This document shows, piece after piece, positions 48,529 to 61,200 of a stretch of DNA of 64,000 bases. Each line of letters starts with the position of its first letter. Position 1 is the first letter of the stretch. The translations under genes and the position numbers were made by a program. A model generated the notes under the pieces. It did not search any database. It saw nothing but the letters and a program-made list of their open reading frames with translations, and was not told where the DNA came from. This DNA comes from Muricea muricata. Lineage: Eukaryota > Cnidaria > Anthozoa > Malacalcyonacea > Plexauridae. Location of the stretch: NCBI GenBank assembly GCA_963855995.1, contig OY979720.1, positions 16,016,430-16,080,429 on the forward strand. Reading direction: 5' to 3'.

Positions 48529-50032
48529 TGCATGCATGCTAAAATTATAAATGAGTCATATAATGATGATAATGTATCAGCTATGAAAAGCGCTGGTACC
48601 AGCTAGCTGTTATACTAACAATACAAACATTTATTTTAATATCTATTAAAGCTCTGGCTAGTATAACTCGTCCCTATATGACATCTGATCTTGAAACTGT
48701 ATCGATATGTTGTCCATTGGTGGTCTATGTGTTTGTCTAGCCGATCATTTACTTCCTCCTTCAACACATTGACGTCAAACTGGCTCTGATTTCTGCCCAA
48801 CAGCAAATCTCCAAATGTTACAAATATGTAAAAAATACATCCAATTGTGTCGAGTAGTTTCCCAGCTTGCTGGGTGGCTAATATGACAACAATGGAATCT
48901 TTTTTATTAGTTTTTAGCCGATTAAGTTTGGACTGCACTAAACCTTTAATTATACTGTTTTAGTGTTTAGTCTTATCCTGATTGACAGTCCTGTTCAGAT
49001 TTCATTCTTTAAGTCTCTAATTAATTGACCGTGGTTTGTTCATAACGCCCGAAGAATTAGAGATTGGAAACGTTGCTTAAAAATAATGTACCAATGTAGC
49101 AAAGCTCATTTTAATGTCTATTTCTCAGGTTGTTAAATCAAAACAAGCGCAAACTTGGCCAGACACGCAGGAAACCAGCGATGAGTAATGACCTCCACTG
49201 GAAGCATTTCAGATGTCACAGGTTTGACGCTTAAATAAATTAAAGACAGACAATTGATTATGCGGTGATAATGCTCGCCGGAAAAGATGGATATAGACAT
49301 TCACAGGCACCAAGGGATACCACCTTTTGCAAGTTAAGGAGACACATGAAGATGGCCAATGGATCTCAAGACATATGTTATCTCTTTAGTAGTTTACACA
49401 GTCTTACGAATTATTCAGTTCATCATTCATTCATTCCCAGATAATACCCGCAAATGTTGCCCTGTCAGCAATAGTATTCATTGCATAACATAGATTATCT
49501 CACAGTATCGCTCACAAATTTTACAGTTAAATTTGTTGATACCTTATGGTTCTGCGGACACCTTATGGTGCCTATTATATTATCATGAAGTGCGATGATA
49601 CAAGGGACACTGAACTCGAAAAAGTTAAAATGTGACTTGCTATAATGTCGTTTTTACCAGTCAGTACTAAACTAGTTTATATAGAAAGTTTGAGAAAATC
49701 ACTATCCGATGAAAAGCTCCATTCCTCTATTGTACATCTGGATTCTGGGTGAATAGTGGTATATATATATATATCATATAAACTTTATGTCGATGGTTTC
49801 CATACAACACGCAAGTTATTATTCTGTAAGAGACCACATGCTTGCTTAATTGTCAGCCGGGTAAGCAGGTTCATTACTTACAATAAATCAAGCCGCATAT
49901 GGCTATTCGGAAGATGTGGGCGAAATAAAAACACGTGTTTGCATGTTTCTAGCCAATCATAAATCCCTGTCTTGATACGGCTATATTCTCTTCCGACACT
50001 CTTGTCACGACGGAATTATAAAATTATTATAA
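48529..50032. other. Unassigned intergenic sequence
   Basis: Apart from a (TA)n run near 49759-49772, nothing is recognised. Confidence 0.5.
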
Positions 50033-50527
50033 CAGGGTGTTCCAAAAAACCCCAAAAACTATTGAAATCACCTATTGTTAACATAGTGAATGCCCTAGCA
50101 CTTGTTAAAAAATTAAAATATCTTTGTAAAGTACGTTTGTTTTGCTCATGGAAATTTATATTTGTAAATTGTTTTCTCTAAACTCTAAAAAGCAAATCAG
50201 GCTTAGAAAAAATGAGGACAATACTATCTTGTTAGTTTGTTTGATGTCGTCATTTTCCCGGCTAAAACAACTTATACCTGTAGGTAATATTGATAAAAAC
50301 CAAATTGAATAGGCTAAAATAACCCGTGCATAAAATTTGATTGGATTTTTAATTTGCACTCGTAGGTTTAGTTTTTTTGTCTGTTTTTTTGTTAACACTG
50401 AGTATTACTATTAATTATGACGGTTATGTCAATAGTTTATCCACTCGTGGGTTCAATTTAGTGCTAGGCATTGAAATTCTAACAATAGATCATTTTCAAT
50501 AGTTTTTGGGTTTTTTGGGACACCCTG
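50033..50527. mobile_element. CAGGGTGT(T/C)CC-ended mariner-like MITE, copy 1 (495 bp)
   Basis: Ends CAGGGTGTTCCAAAAAACCC and the inverse GGGTTTTTTGGGACACCCTG, followed by TA. Bases 50400-50527 are the inverse of 57853-57980, so the copies lie in opposite orientation. TA target and CAGGGTGT ends suggest the Tc1/mariner group. No transposase. Confidence 0.8.
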
Positions 50528-52780
50528 TACATGAACTGAAAATAGTTCTTAGATTTGCCGGTGTGCTCATAAGCGAACTATCTTCTAGCCGGATCAGTTT
50601 TAATAGTATAAACTGTAACTCATAATAATAAAATGCAAGAGCATTTACTCAAAACGACTTTTCAGAATTTTCTTCATCGTCATGAGTTTTGCAAGTTGGC
50701 CAGTAAACTTCGTTTTGAATAAATGTATTAAGTCTTGTATTTCGTCGTTATCCTTATGAAGGGGCTTACTGTTCATTACTCTTTTCCACATACATTGACA
50801 TCAAACAATCGACACCGTGGCAATCATGTTTGGAGGTCCGTTGTACTGGACTGTTGTTTGACTTATTTTAATACAATATCAACGGCAGGCATCTATAGTC
50901 CGGTGTTGTTCACATCTATTATGTATAATGTATACACAAAACACACATAATCCCACGCAACGCTTCGTCGGCCTCATTGTTATTACTTTCAAAAATGAAA
51001 ACCGCTTGTTACGACCAATAAAACATATAAAGTATAAAATTTGCCGAAAGCGAAGGGAAACTTTAAAACGTCGAGATGAGTGAAAATTTCTGGAAAACTT
51101 TCACCGAGGATTGTTATGCTCTCGCGAATTCTCCTCCCTCGGATGTGGTAAGGCCTATCCCCAAGCGAAACCCGCAGACTGCGCAAGGGTCAATAGCGAG
51201 GCGAATCATTGCCGCAAAGCGACTAAATAAATAGCAATCTGAATTTAATTTAGCCCCAAAACGAAAACTTCCACTCCTCCTTCGACAATAATAGCTGGGC
51301 ATAAATGCGAGCGAGGGTAGAGTGTCGAGGGTTAGTTCTCGTGGATCGAGGACAAGGCTTCAACGAAGCTCAATAAGAGTTCGCAATTAATAAAATTAAA
51401 CGAATGCACTTGATGCAGGAATAAAGATTGGTTTTCACGGTTAAGTGAAAACGAGTGTTTCCAAGTAATTATAAGCCATACATTAAGAGCTGGCCTTTCT
51501 AGCGAGATTTTGCTCGCTTTTTTACTAAGGGATATTTATATCACCCCTAATTACGTCACATGGTGGAATAATGGAAAGTATGAAAAAGTAGACCACCAGT
51601 AAAAGAATAGCTAAAATGTACATCAACAAGATTCCTGTTGTTGCTTCAACTACCTTCAGTTTTCTACTTCACTATATTTTATCTCTGGGGAAAAGAAAAT
51701 AATATGCCTTTTTGCTGAATCATTAATTGAGCCTTCGTCATTAATACATCATCCTACTTCTTAATCTTAGTCATCTAGCCCTACGAAGGCGAAGTCAAGT
51801 AAACAGCCCCTTAATAAACTGAAATTAATTTTTGTTTATACGAGTGAGCCGAGGTTTATCAGCCCTGTCCCTGATTATCAGGCACGTAACGCTGGAAATG
51901 GCATGCTGTGCTAAGCCTGTTCCGTCCGCCAATAGTCATATATATATCTGTATAAAGTTCAGTTTTTCGAAACTGTTTTGCACTTCTGCGATTCAACTAT
52001 TTGTCGATTCAAAAGCAATATTTGCCCTTGGTCTGCTTGTGAATCAGTACAATACCTGTGCAGGTAATGAAATAAACGAGTTATTGTGAAGCCATTCACT
52101 TGCCGCTTTTATGGCAGGGAGCCAGCACAGAAAATTTCTCGCGAATTCAGTAAAAACTCCACACTACTCACGGGCATGGAGCAGCGCCTCAACCGAAAAA
52201 CATGGCTATGGTTGTAGATTCATCGGTAATCACAGATCATGCGGTGTTCACGGCAAGCTAACATGCGATTGTTAGTTTTGCGGGTTGGCCGTACGTACTT
52301 GAATTCCCCCTCTGTGATATGCCTATAAGGAGTTAATGATGAGTTTTGTTCACTTTTGGTGGGGGATTCGGATGAGTCAATTGAACTGAGCGTTCTTCAT
52401 AACGTCTACCGGTCTACTATTCCCTATTAGTCAAATGTTTTTACCTAAATGGTTTCACGTATATGGATATAATACAGTGGTCAATCCAGCCACCAATCTT
52501 TTCCCACGATTCCCTATCCTCGACGTACATGCAAAAAAGCTATAAACAAAAAATTCTGTTTTCCCCAGCAAGCGGAAATGTGACACCGTCTAGGCATGCG
52601 AAGAATTCATGATTTGAAAATTTTATTTTGCAGGTAAAAAAAATCACCAAATTTTACCTGCAAAGTTTGTCCAAACACATTTCGCGACGAAATTGAATGT
52701 CTTAAAACACGGGCCTGTCGGTGTGTTTGCATAGGGCTTAGTTTATCGTATTCGAAGTATGTTGTTTACGAGTTTGGCTG
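50528..52780. other. Unassigned intergenic sequence
   Basis: No recognised gene. Slightly richer in GC around 51060-51400 but without a coding frame. An inverted pair TTTTACCTGCA... at about 52622-52664 forms a hairpin (GCAGGTAAAA AAAATCACCAAA TTTTACCTGC). Confidence 0.5.
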
Positions 52781-52783
52781 GGA

Positions 52784-52789
52784 TATAAA
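52784..52789 (+). promoter_or_regulatory. Candidate TATA box for the GPCR gene
   Basis: GGGATATAAATACCTCG, a good TATA context, lies 616 bp upstream of the GPCR start codon. If used, transcription would begin near 52815, leaving a 5' UTR of about 590 nt, or one with an intron. Inference. Confidence 0.4.
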
Positions 52790-53404
52790 TACCTCGCGTG
52801 TTCATTGTTGCGGCGCACGATAAGAAGGGAAGAGCGTTATCGGCTGTGAAGTGTCACCAAATGAAGACGCTTTGGGAGACTAATATTTAATTCGTTTGTG
52901 ATCAGAATTTAAACATCATCAACAACAACGCACCGTCACCTGTCCTATTGCACGCTCATCACACTTATCAATTGTCACAGAGGACAAGGATTGGTCTTCT
53001 TCGTGTGACGTATCGCGAGAAGAGGTATAGCTTTGTTGGCCACATACGTGCAAACGTCGCGACAGTGCGAAGGACGAAACAGCGAAAGCAGCTTTATGTC
53101 AATGCATATATTATCGGCGTATTTTCGACGCGCTAAATACTTTCACTGGGCAAGCATTATTGCCATCAGCGGGTGGTGAACATCGTTTTCATTTTGTCAT
53201 AACAACTTAGGAAGGGCTTTGACTTCTTTGCTAAACAATGTCAAACATCTGCTTTGAACTAACCTCGCGTCGCTGGTAACAGAAATCTCTGCCTAGGGAG
53301 TGTAAACCGAAGTATTTAACGTTTACAACGGCCCTTAGTGGCTTTCTAGAACCGCGTGAGGAAAACAGACAAGTACGGAAGGATTAACTGTACGCCAGGA
53401 AAAT

Positions 53405-54523
53405 ATGGCAGCTGCGAATGGAAACGGCAGCGAGTACGATACAACATACAACAGTTCCAAGGAGGAACGCATTGTACAAGCCACTCTTATGATCTCCCTG
53501 GCTGTCGCGAGTTTATTTGGCAACGGAATTGTAGCTTTCATTGTCATCATGCAACAAAGATTACGCTCATTATCGAATATTTTGTTGGCAAATCTCGCCT
53601 GTATAGACTTGGTCAAGAGCGGGGTCCTCATTCCGCTACTCACAGCTACAATTGTAACTCATCCATCCGATTCGCCACTTAAAGGCCAAGTAGCTTGTTT
53701 GATAGTATTGTCTTTCAGTGCCTTCGCCTCTACCGTGACTGTGCTAGTTTATGTCACAATATGTCTTGACCGATATATAGCAGTCGTTCATCCTATCGCT
53801 TATAAACAAAGCTGGAAAAGCAAAACGAGCATTCGAGGCGTGTTTGTGCTCTCTCCTTGGATAATTGCTGCGGTTGTGGTGTTCCCTATATACATCGAAT
53901 CGCATATCGATTTAGATATCGGCGAAGTGACTTGTACGCGTTATCGAGCGAAATATTTAGAGAACGCAACAACTACGGCTGTTTCGCTTAGCATATTTAT
54001 TGTTCCGTTGTTCGCTCTTATTGTCATGTACGCTTTGCTCTTTAACAGCGTACGAGAGCTCGCGAAAAGGAGGATACAGTTTGTGAGCGCTGAGAATTCC
54101 CATCGAGTCGAGGAACGAGTAAGGAAACTTGAAATTCACACTGCTAAGACAACTGCAATCACAGTTGCCGCCTATGTGTTCCTATGGATCTTGTACATGG
54201 TTGTAACGCTACTTCGATTTCAAGATTATATATCATTCTGGCTGGATTTTCTCAGCCTATTTTTTCAATACACAAGCGGGGTGATAAACCCGTTGCTGTA
54301 CTTTGCAAGGATCAAGGACCTACGAGATGGATTGAAAAGACTTTTACGGCCGCGGGACTGGCGATATGCGAGATCGACGTCCATGACTGAACGCGGAACG
54401 AGACGAGTCTCGTCTGGCGTAAATTTACGGAGCCCCATAACCTCGCATGCTGGCAGATGCGACGAAGGATCCATAGCCTGCTCCGGTACAGGGTCGGGAG
54501 AAGACGGACCGGCCAGTGTGTAA
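53405..54523 (+). CDS. Class A (rhodopsin-like) orphan GPCR, intronless, 372 aa
   Basis: Seven hydrophobic segments at about 24-49, 58-82, 95-120, 143-164, 188-213, 248-270 and 281-301. Class A landmarks: N40 (1.50), D68 (2.50), C98 (3.25) pairing with C177 in loop 2, DRY at 122-124, W152 (4.50), P201 (5.50), W261 (6.48), NPLLY at 295-299 (7.49-7.53). N-glycosylation sites NGS (7-9) and NSS (16-18) lie outside. A basic third loop and a Ser/Thr-rich tail (320-372) follow. Odd: position 6.50 is Leu instead of Pro (FLWILY), and 3.32 is Ser, so it lacks the Asp of amine receptors. Ligand unknown. The start is the first ATG of the frame with upstream AAAAT. Large intronless families of such receptors are typical of anthozoans. 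Poly(A) signals are at 54993 and 55005. Confidence 0.95.
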   Translation: MAAANGNGSEYDTTYNSSKEERIVQATLMISLAVASLFGNGIVAFIVIMQQRLRSLSNILLANLACIDLVKSGVLIPLLTATIVTHPSDSPLKGQVACLIVLSFSAFASTVTVLVYVTICLDRYIAVVHPIAYKQSWKSKTSIRGVFVLSPWIIAAVVVFPIYIESHIDLDIGEVTCTRYRAKYLENATTTAVSLSIFIVPLFALIVMYALLFNSVRELAKRRIQFVSAENSHRVEERVRKLEIHTAKTTAITVAAYVFLWILYMVVTLLRFQDYISFWLDFLSLFFQYTSGVINPLLYFARIKDLRDGLKRLLRPRDWRYARSTSMTERGTRRVSSGVNLRSPITSHAGRCDEGSIACSGTGSGEDGPASV

Positions 54524-54632
54524 AAAATTAAAGGAGAATATGGATGGAAACATTCTCTCGACGAATGAATCATTGATAAATGATGATTCAATGTCAATGG
54601 GCAATGATGTCTCCAGTACAGGAACGTAGATG

Positions 54633-54662
54633 CAGTCAGTCAGTCAGTCAGACAGACAGACA
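54633..54662 (+). repeat. (CAGT)n/(CAGA)n microsatellite
   Basis: About four CAGT units followed by three CAGA units, in the likely 3' UTR of the GPCR gene. Confidence 0.9.
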
Positions 54663-54992
54663 AAGTCGTCGTTCAAAAATGACAATTGGAAAAATCTTGC
54701 TGGCATGGAAATATTGGAATTGTTGCTAACATGATTTGTAACCATATTTGACACACGAACAAACAACACTATGACAATATATATACCTCTACTAAATAAA
54801 GAGCCAGCAGACTTTGACTGTTTCGTGGATAGACGTGTTTTCTGGATAGATCAAGCTCGACAGAAATAAAAGCAAAATTCGTTCGATATAGAATGATACA
54901 ACAGAACCGGTTTCAAAGGAATACGAGAAATTTGGGGTTGCTATAGAACAAATGATATGTAACGATTGTATGTTATCTTTCTATACAAAGAC

Positions 54993-55010
54993 AATAAAGT
55001 GTGGAATAAA
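54993..55010 (+). terminator. Poly(A) signals of the GPCR transcript
   Basis: Two AATAAA hexamers (54993-54998 and 55005-55010), 470 bp after the stop codon. An earlier AATAAA occurs at about 54796. Confidence 0.5.
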
Positions 55011-57852
55011 TTAACTTTCAACTTCAAAACTGAAAAAGACAAGAATTATAACTGTTTGTACGGAGACGAAATATGGCTGAACTGATTGACAAGAAGACTA
55101 CTTAATGGCTCACAACCTTTGTGAGGAATGCAAATGTGACTTGAAAAGTACGTCAAACGAGAATTTTAAGAGCACTATATGTTTCAGCCTTATCATAACC
55201 AGAAACTCCTAGAGTTATACGGTGATGTCAATGAAGCGTTATATATGTAGGAAAGATAAATTTTCATACTCCAACTAAATAAATAAAGCATTTATTTATG
55301 CTTCCCTGGAAGCCGAAACGATATTCATTAATCCAAAAAGGCGATTTATTTCGGCGTTTTTCTCGGTTATTTTTTGAACTCAAGGCTTGTATTCATGCAT
55401 TTCATATCATGCTAGGAGCAGATGGTTTGGCATGTTTACGCCTTGGCTATAGTAACGAATATCTCTTATATTAGATAATTTTGAAATTCATTAAACTTTA
55501 CTAAGGCTTGTAATGATTGGCATCGGCTTGTCTTGGATCTTTACCAGGAAACGATAAAACATATTCGACTGAGTGAATTATTGGCCGATATATCAGTTGA
55601 ATCGTCTAGTTGAATAGAAATTAAAAGATGGTTCTGACAAACACAGGCTTTCTTTTAATTTGTTTTGGTAATTATTATAACCACAGAAACATGACAATGC
55701 CATTCCAAGCTTCCCACACTAGACCCCCAAGCCGGCATAGATAGAAAAAAGAAAGAAAACGTTTAAAAGTTATATTTTGCTTTATTTCAGGAATGTTTCA
55801 CTCGTTGCCACGATGTTTTACATAATCTACATACTGAGGTTTAATATTACAAAAAATTTGTTTTACTGCATGCAATTTGCAACTTCTCCGAAAAGCCGCA
55901 TTAAATACAATTTCGTATAATTTTATATGCGTAGTGAATGATACCAATATATCTAGAAAGTTCTTTCCTTTTACAAATTTACAATATATACGGGTTTTTG
56001 TCCCATACGTTTTTGATTTCATCTTTCAAGAGGCTAAAAATAGTCGTAGCGTATTTAGTGTGAAGGATATAAGTCGAGGATATAAAGAGAGATTATAACA
56101 CGCCAATCGGATGCATGGTCATTTCCATAAATTGACTGATCACGTAGGTAGAGGAAGAAGCAGACTTCTTCCACAAGCACAGAGATTTGATCTCTGATAT
56201 ATATACTTGCATGCTGTGAAAATAATTCTTGATGCAGCAATATTATTGCCAACATTAGAAACTCTTACCATTTTAAACTCTTATTATTAATAAACAGAGG
56301 CAAGCATCAATTTTGAGGTTTTGATACTTTACACGAAAGCTGCACTAGTGAAAACGATTTATGTCGACCATATAACTGATTTCGTTTCAAAGTCTGGCAT
56401 TTATTATTAATAACTGCGTCAATTCAAACAATATTTCACGAGCTATAGTCATTTCAAGCAAATATTCTATGCCATATACTAACGAATGATCGATAGCGAA
56501 TACGACATCTACAGTTTTATACCTTAAAAACCTCAAAGTTTTTAGTAGAAGATGAAATATTGAGCCTAAAATTCACAATGCGAAAAAGTTTAATCAAGCG
56601 GTTAAATTACACTTGTTTGTGCAATATATACTGATGTTTTCATATCAACGAGTATTTTGAGGGAAAGTTCGTGAAAAATACCAGCATTGGCACCATTGCG
56701 CCTACATTTTTCAAAACAATTTTAACTCAAGTGGGAGTTACTGTTAACAGAGTATTTCTGGCCGTAAATAGCAGTCTACGCACCGATAATTGTCGAGATG
56801 TGCATAATTACCTAATGTATTTGGAGTGTTTTGTTTTTCCCTTGCATCCGGACGTGAATAATAAAACATTCGTTTGAATCTTGGTAAATATTAGACTGCG
56901 GAAAATCCTGTGAAATTGAAAGTGAGCAATAAACAATAATACTCTTGCCAAAATAACTTGAGCCAGATGCCAACATGATCGGAATAGCTTTTCATTTAGT
57001 ATTGTCTGCTTATAGTTGATCAAATAAAAACGCCGGACGCAGTGTTGTCTTTGAGAGCAACTAAACCTTGCTTAATTCATTTGTGTTTAAGGCGAATAAA
57101 CCAAAATTTAACTAGGAATGCTTTGGAGTTTAGCATTTGTCAAATACGTATATTGTGGCTTATTTGTCATGCGAGCTAGACATTATGCAAATGAGGGGCT
57201 CAAAACAATTCCAAGGTCCAAAAATGTCTCAACGCTTCAAATCTCCTCTAATTTTTGCATGGCATTTGTCATTCGCGGCTGCTTTGATGAAAGACCTTGT
57301 TCGAAATTCTGAAACGCATTTTTAAAATATTTTTCATACGAGTAGACTGAGGCTAAGGGTTATATTTGAAAACGGACATATAGTTGAATTGTCATGGAAA
57401 ATTGCTGAGACGTGCTAGATGAATACATGTCGTTGAGGTCATAGTTTTCTCAGCTGCTGTTACATATATACACTTACGAGCATATATTATTGTAGATTTA
57501 CAATATAACTTGGCGGATATATACTTTTGAAATTTATCAAGCAATTTGAAAGCCAAAATTATATTTATGATAAACTATCCAAATGCGATTGCAATGTGTT
57601 CGAATTATTGACATTATAAAGTAAATATCTTTTTCTTTGTGTCTCGCAATACATGCACAAGGCTTGCCAATTCAAATCTATTGTAATGAGATCGAGAACG
57701 TTCAGAACGCCAGATACCAGCGAGACTTGTTGGCTAGATACCAACGAGGTATATGGGGGCAGTTTAGAAAACTGCGCCACTGTCGTTTGAATATACATAT
57801 GTGTTTGCATTCTTTGTCACGTTTTGAAAAATAGTATTAATAAAAATATATA
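55011..57852. other. Unassigned intergenic sequence
   Basis: AT-rich with no recognised gene, RNA or transposon. Confidence 0.5.
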
Positions 57853-58143
57853 CAGGGTGTCCCAAAAAAAACCCAAAAACTATTAAAAATGATCTATTGT
57901 TAGAATTTCAATGCCTAGCACTAAATTGAACCCACGAGTGGATAAACTATTGACATAACCGTCATAATTAATAGTAATACGCATGGGTTATTTTAGCCTA
58001 TTCAATTTCGTTTTTATCAATATTCCCATGAGCAAAATAAACGTGCTTTACAAAGATATTTTAATTCTTTAACAAGTGCTAGGGCATTCAAATGTTAACA
58101 ATAGGTGATTTCAATAGTTTTTGGGTTTTTTTGGGACACCCTG
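57853..58143. mobile_element. CAGGGTGTCCC-ended mariner-like MITE, copy 2 (291 bp)
   Basis: Perfect CAGGGTGTCCCAAAAAAA-type ends with TA on both sides. Shorter than copy 1 through internal loss; shares GAACCCACGAGTGGATAAAC with it. Confidence 0.82.
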
Positions 58144-59230
58144 TACATAATTGTGTATGCTTGAATGTCATTTTTGGTCAAGACATGATAGGTAGTTTTT
58201 GATACCCACCCAACAAGGCTTTTATGATTACATGTATGTTATTGACTCATGTCTTGCTTTCTTGACCTTCTTTTCAATTTTTTGGCCACAGCTGGCAGAA
58301 ATATTAAATGACGTGAGACCAATATGTACAAAAATTGCAGTACGTAATAAATTTACTTCATGGCGGAAAAATTGTTTTGTTTTCCAGCAATATAATTTAA
58401 TTTTATTTGTTTGTTTCAATCTTAATCCTATATTGGTTCTACTAGCGTCCGAACGCACTGTCCAACAAACAGGTCACAACTTGCAGTGAGCAATGGATCG
58501 ACTATGACTATCGATATTTGTTACGTCTGCAAAAACCAAATGTCACGTATACATTCAGCCCTATAATAGACTGCCGTCTCTGTCAAGTCAACTGCATAAG
58601 AATATAATTGACGTGAATGCGAACTAGAATGCGAACACTGTAAAAAGAGGACATCCTGACTTAACAAAAAATCCTATTTCTATTACAAGAACATTTGTGT
58701 AATGTTTACATACTCTATCAATCATATGCACGTATGCAGGGAGCTTTAGATTTGAGTACGGCTAGGAGAACAAGTAAAACTACAAGAACAAGCCTTCGAA
58801 AACCAGCTGTTGCAAATTGCAAACTTGATAATATCCTGTTTTTTCACACAATATGCATGTCTTGGAATAGTAGATGACCCAAAGCCAAAACGAATACGGA
58901 TTTGTAGTAAACAATTTAGGAAATAAAAATTTCGTAGTCGTGGTCGTTTTCGCAGCCGTTAACAAATCTTCTCTTAATAACCTGTCTACAGCATAGATCT
59001 ACATTATGCATTACCCATCGTCCCTTGCGCGTTCAATGTTAAAACTTATCACTGTATTCAGTTCGAATTGATTAGTAAATTCAACAGCACTCCTGACATT
59101 ACACAGCATAGCATACCGAATTTTATATCAAAAGTCTGGTACGGTGTGTATCAGTAGTGTTTTCAAGTGTTTACAGGCTCAGCACGTACGAAGCATATGA
59201 AATTATTTATTTACAGCCATACAACTGATA
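58144..59230. other. Unassigned intergenic sequence
   Basis: No recognised features. Confidence 0.5.
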
Positions 59231-59231
59231 T

Positions 59232-59325
59232 AGACCATATAAGGAATCAATTTCTACAGAAATGAATAATGATAATGATTTAAAATTGCATAGGATGACG
59301 AAATTTTTGGGCTGGCTTCGCTACT
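59232..59325. repeat. Dispersed repeat B, copy 1
   Basis: ATAGACCATATAAGGAATCA ... GGGCTGGCTTCGCTA is shared with 63113-63200 with about a dozen differences. Confidence 0.65.
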
Positions 59326-59384
59326 GCTGCTCAAGCACAATTCTAAAAAATATCGTTGCAAGATACTCCATGGCAGTCTCTAAC

Positions 59385-59520
59385 AAATTCTACAATATTT
59401 TTTCATAGTAGTATCACAGAGTCTCTAACAAACGACTAGAATATTTTTTTCATAGTAGTATCATACAATCCCCAACAAATGGCTAGACTATTTTTTCGTC
59501 GTAGTATAACTAGTATTAGT
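59385..59520. repeat. Short tandem array, about 58-bp unit
   Basis: Two to three diverged copies of CATAGTAGTATCA...CTAACAAACGACTAGA. Related words (TCGCTAACAAATAGCTAGA) recur at about 59785. Confidence 0.6.
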
Positions 59521-59569
59521 AGAATCATACTAGTATTCTATTGCAAATGCTGTAATTTGATTGGTTACT

Positions 59570-59605
59570 CTACTCGCTATCTATTCCTCGATAGATAGCG
59601 AGTAG
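59570..59605. repeat. Perfect hairpin, 15-bp stem
   Basis: CTACTCGCTATCTAT, loop TCCTCG, ATAGATAGCGAGTAG. Confidence 0.85.
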
Positions 59606-60308
59606 CGAAACAACCATCTTCCTACAGAGATTTCTTTTAAAAAAATTGCTTAAAAATCAAATTTTTTGTTGGATATTCCATGTTTGACCTCTGGTTCTAC
59701 TAAAACAATTAGATTACTCGAAGCCCTCATCAACTATCACCGCATAGAAATCTCCAGCTCGCAATCTAATTGTTAATTATAGAGTCGCTAACAAATAGCT
59801 AGATTGTTTTAGTGCTATAGAATTGCATAAAAATGGCTTGACGAGTTTTTCCATACTCATATGATCTTGTTTGATGATTAGTCGTTCTTTTGTCATCGAC
59901 TTTGTCTAGTGAGGATAAATTAAGCCAGTGGTGATATATACCATAATAATTAATAAAGACAAGTTAATTTTATTTGTATTTTGATATATAATACTTGATC
60001 AGCCCTGAACCCGTGATTTCCTAATGGAGTCTGAGCCTGGTTAATGGGCTTACCTTTGTTTATTTTGTCAATAAAGGCAATTAACGACCTTGATCCGGAT
60101 AGCTTATGTTACGAGGACAATGTCACAACATGTTATAGTTACGTAACTTCATCAGTTGTTGTGCAGAGCAGCCCTATTAGTAATTCCCCAGCCTCGTGCC
60201 CAGGGCTTTGATGTTTTACGGCAGTGCGTGGCGCGCGAGTCATTTGATTTGTCCCCTGAACCGTATCAATTTGTGGAGCGCATCGTGGTTGGATCGCAAG
60301 TGGATTTT

Positions 60309-60352
60309 TATTATTATTATTATTATCATTCTCATTATTATATTATTATTAT
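60309..60352 (+). repeat. (TTA)n microsatellite
   Basis: Imperfect TTATTATTATTA with interruptions. Confidence 0.8.
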
Positions 60353-60369
60353 CTGGTACCCCAGAACAT

Positions 60370-61020
60370 ACTGCGCAAATGGCCAACATTATCAACAAAG
60401 CCCGAACTGAAACAACGCTTAACTGTCATCACCCTACTTGACCTCAAGGATGCTTTTGGTGAAGTTCAGTCATAATCTGATCTCATCCGTACTTGATTGC
60501 CACCACATCCCAGGACATATTAAACTGATTGTTGAAAGCTTATATACTGATTTTAAAACTTCAATAATTACAGCCAAATTTCGTACCCCCTTCATACTAG
60601 TTGACCGTGGTGCACTGCAAGGTGACTGTCTCAATCCTCTTCTCTTCAATATGTGTTTCAACACCTTTATACGACATATAAAAGCTGAAAAATGATTTGC
60701 TTCTGTCGACTTCAACCGGTGTACTCTTCAAAAGAATGTTGAACGCAAGAAATCAAAATATAAAGAGTTAATCAGGAAACAAAATGAACATTTTAACAGA
60801 GTAAAATTTGTAAATCTTTCGTTTAGTCCTCTTGGTGTTTTCGCCAAAGAATGTTCTAGCTTCACAGAATCAAATGCTTAATGATTTAGATTTTCAAAAG
60901 CATCATCAGAATTACTGTATCAGAAAAATGACGACGATTGCCATCCGAACAACGTATTATATTTTTTGTTGTTGAAACAAGGAATGGATGAATCCAGAAG
61001 TGTTAACTGTTTAAACATTG
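60370..61020 (+). pseudogene. Decayed LINE (non-LTR) reverse transcriptase
   Basis: Parts of an RVT_1 domain are spread over several frames. ANIINKARTETT (about 60378) is followed by LLDLKDAFG (about 60435, RT motif A with the metal-binding Asp). Then come ISSVLDCHHIPGHIKLIVES, RGALQGDCLNPLLFNMCFNT (motif B region, to about 60665) and KKSKYKELIRKQNEHFNRVK FVNLSFSPLGVF (about 60745-60845). The C-terminal block MTTIAIRTTYYIF (about 60925-60970) closes it. The motif C (YxDD) region is deleted at about 60695-60715. Frameshifts and stops show it is dead. Confidence 0.75.
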
Positions 61021-61155
61021 CGCTGTCATTATGTCCTCTTAGTTATGTGTATATATAATCAGTGATTTAAGTAGCCAGTTGAAAATTACCTTATTTAAGT
61101 GAGATTTGCAATTGTATACATCATCTAGATATCCATTTAATAAAATTGCCTTTGT

Positions 61156-61200
61156 AATAATAATAATAATAATTATTATTATTATTACTATTATTATTAT
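61156..61200. repeat. (AAT)n-(ATT)n self-complementary microsatellite
   Basis: AATAATAATAATAATAATTA followed by TTATTATTATTACTATT. It can fold on itself. Confidence 0.85.

Noticed and set aside
52948..53136. 62-codon frame upstream of the GPCR
   Set aside because: It does not begin with ATG and has no homology that I recognise; at most part of the 5' UTR.
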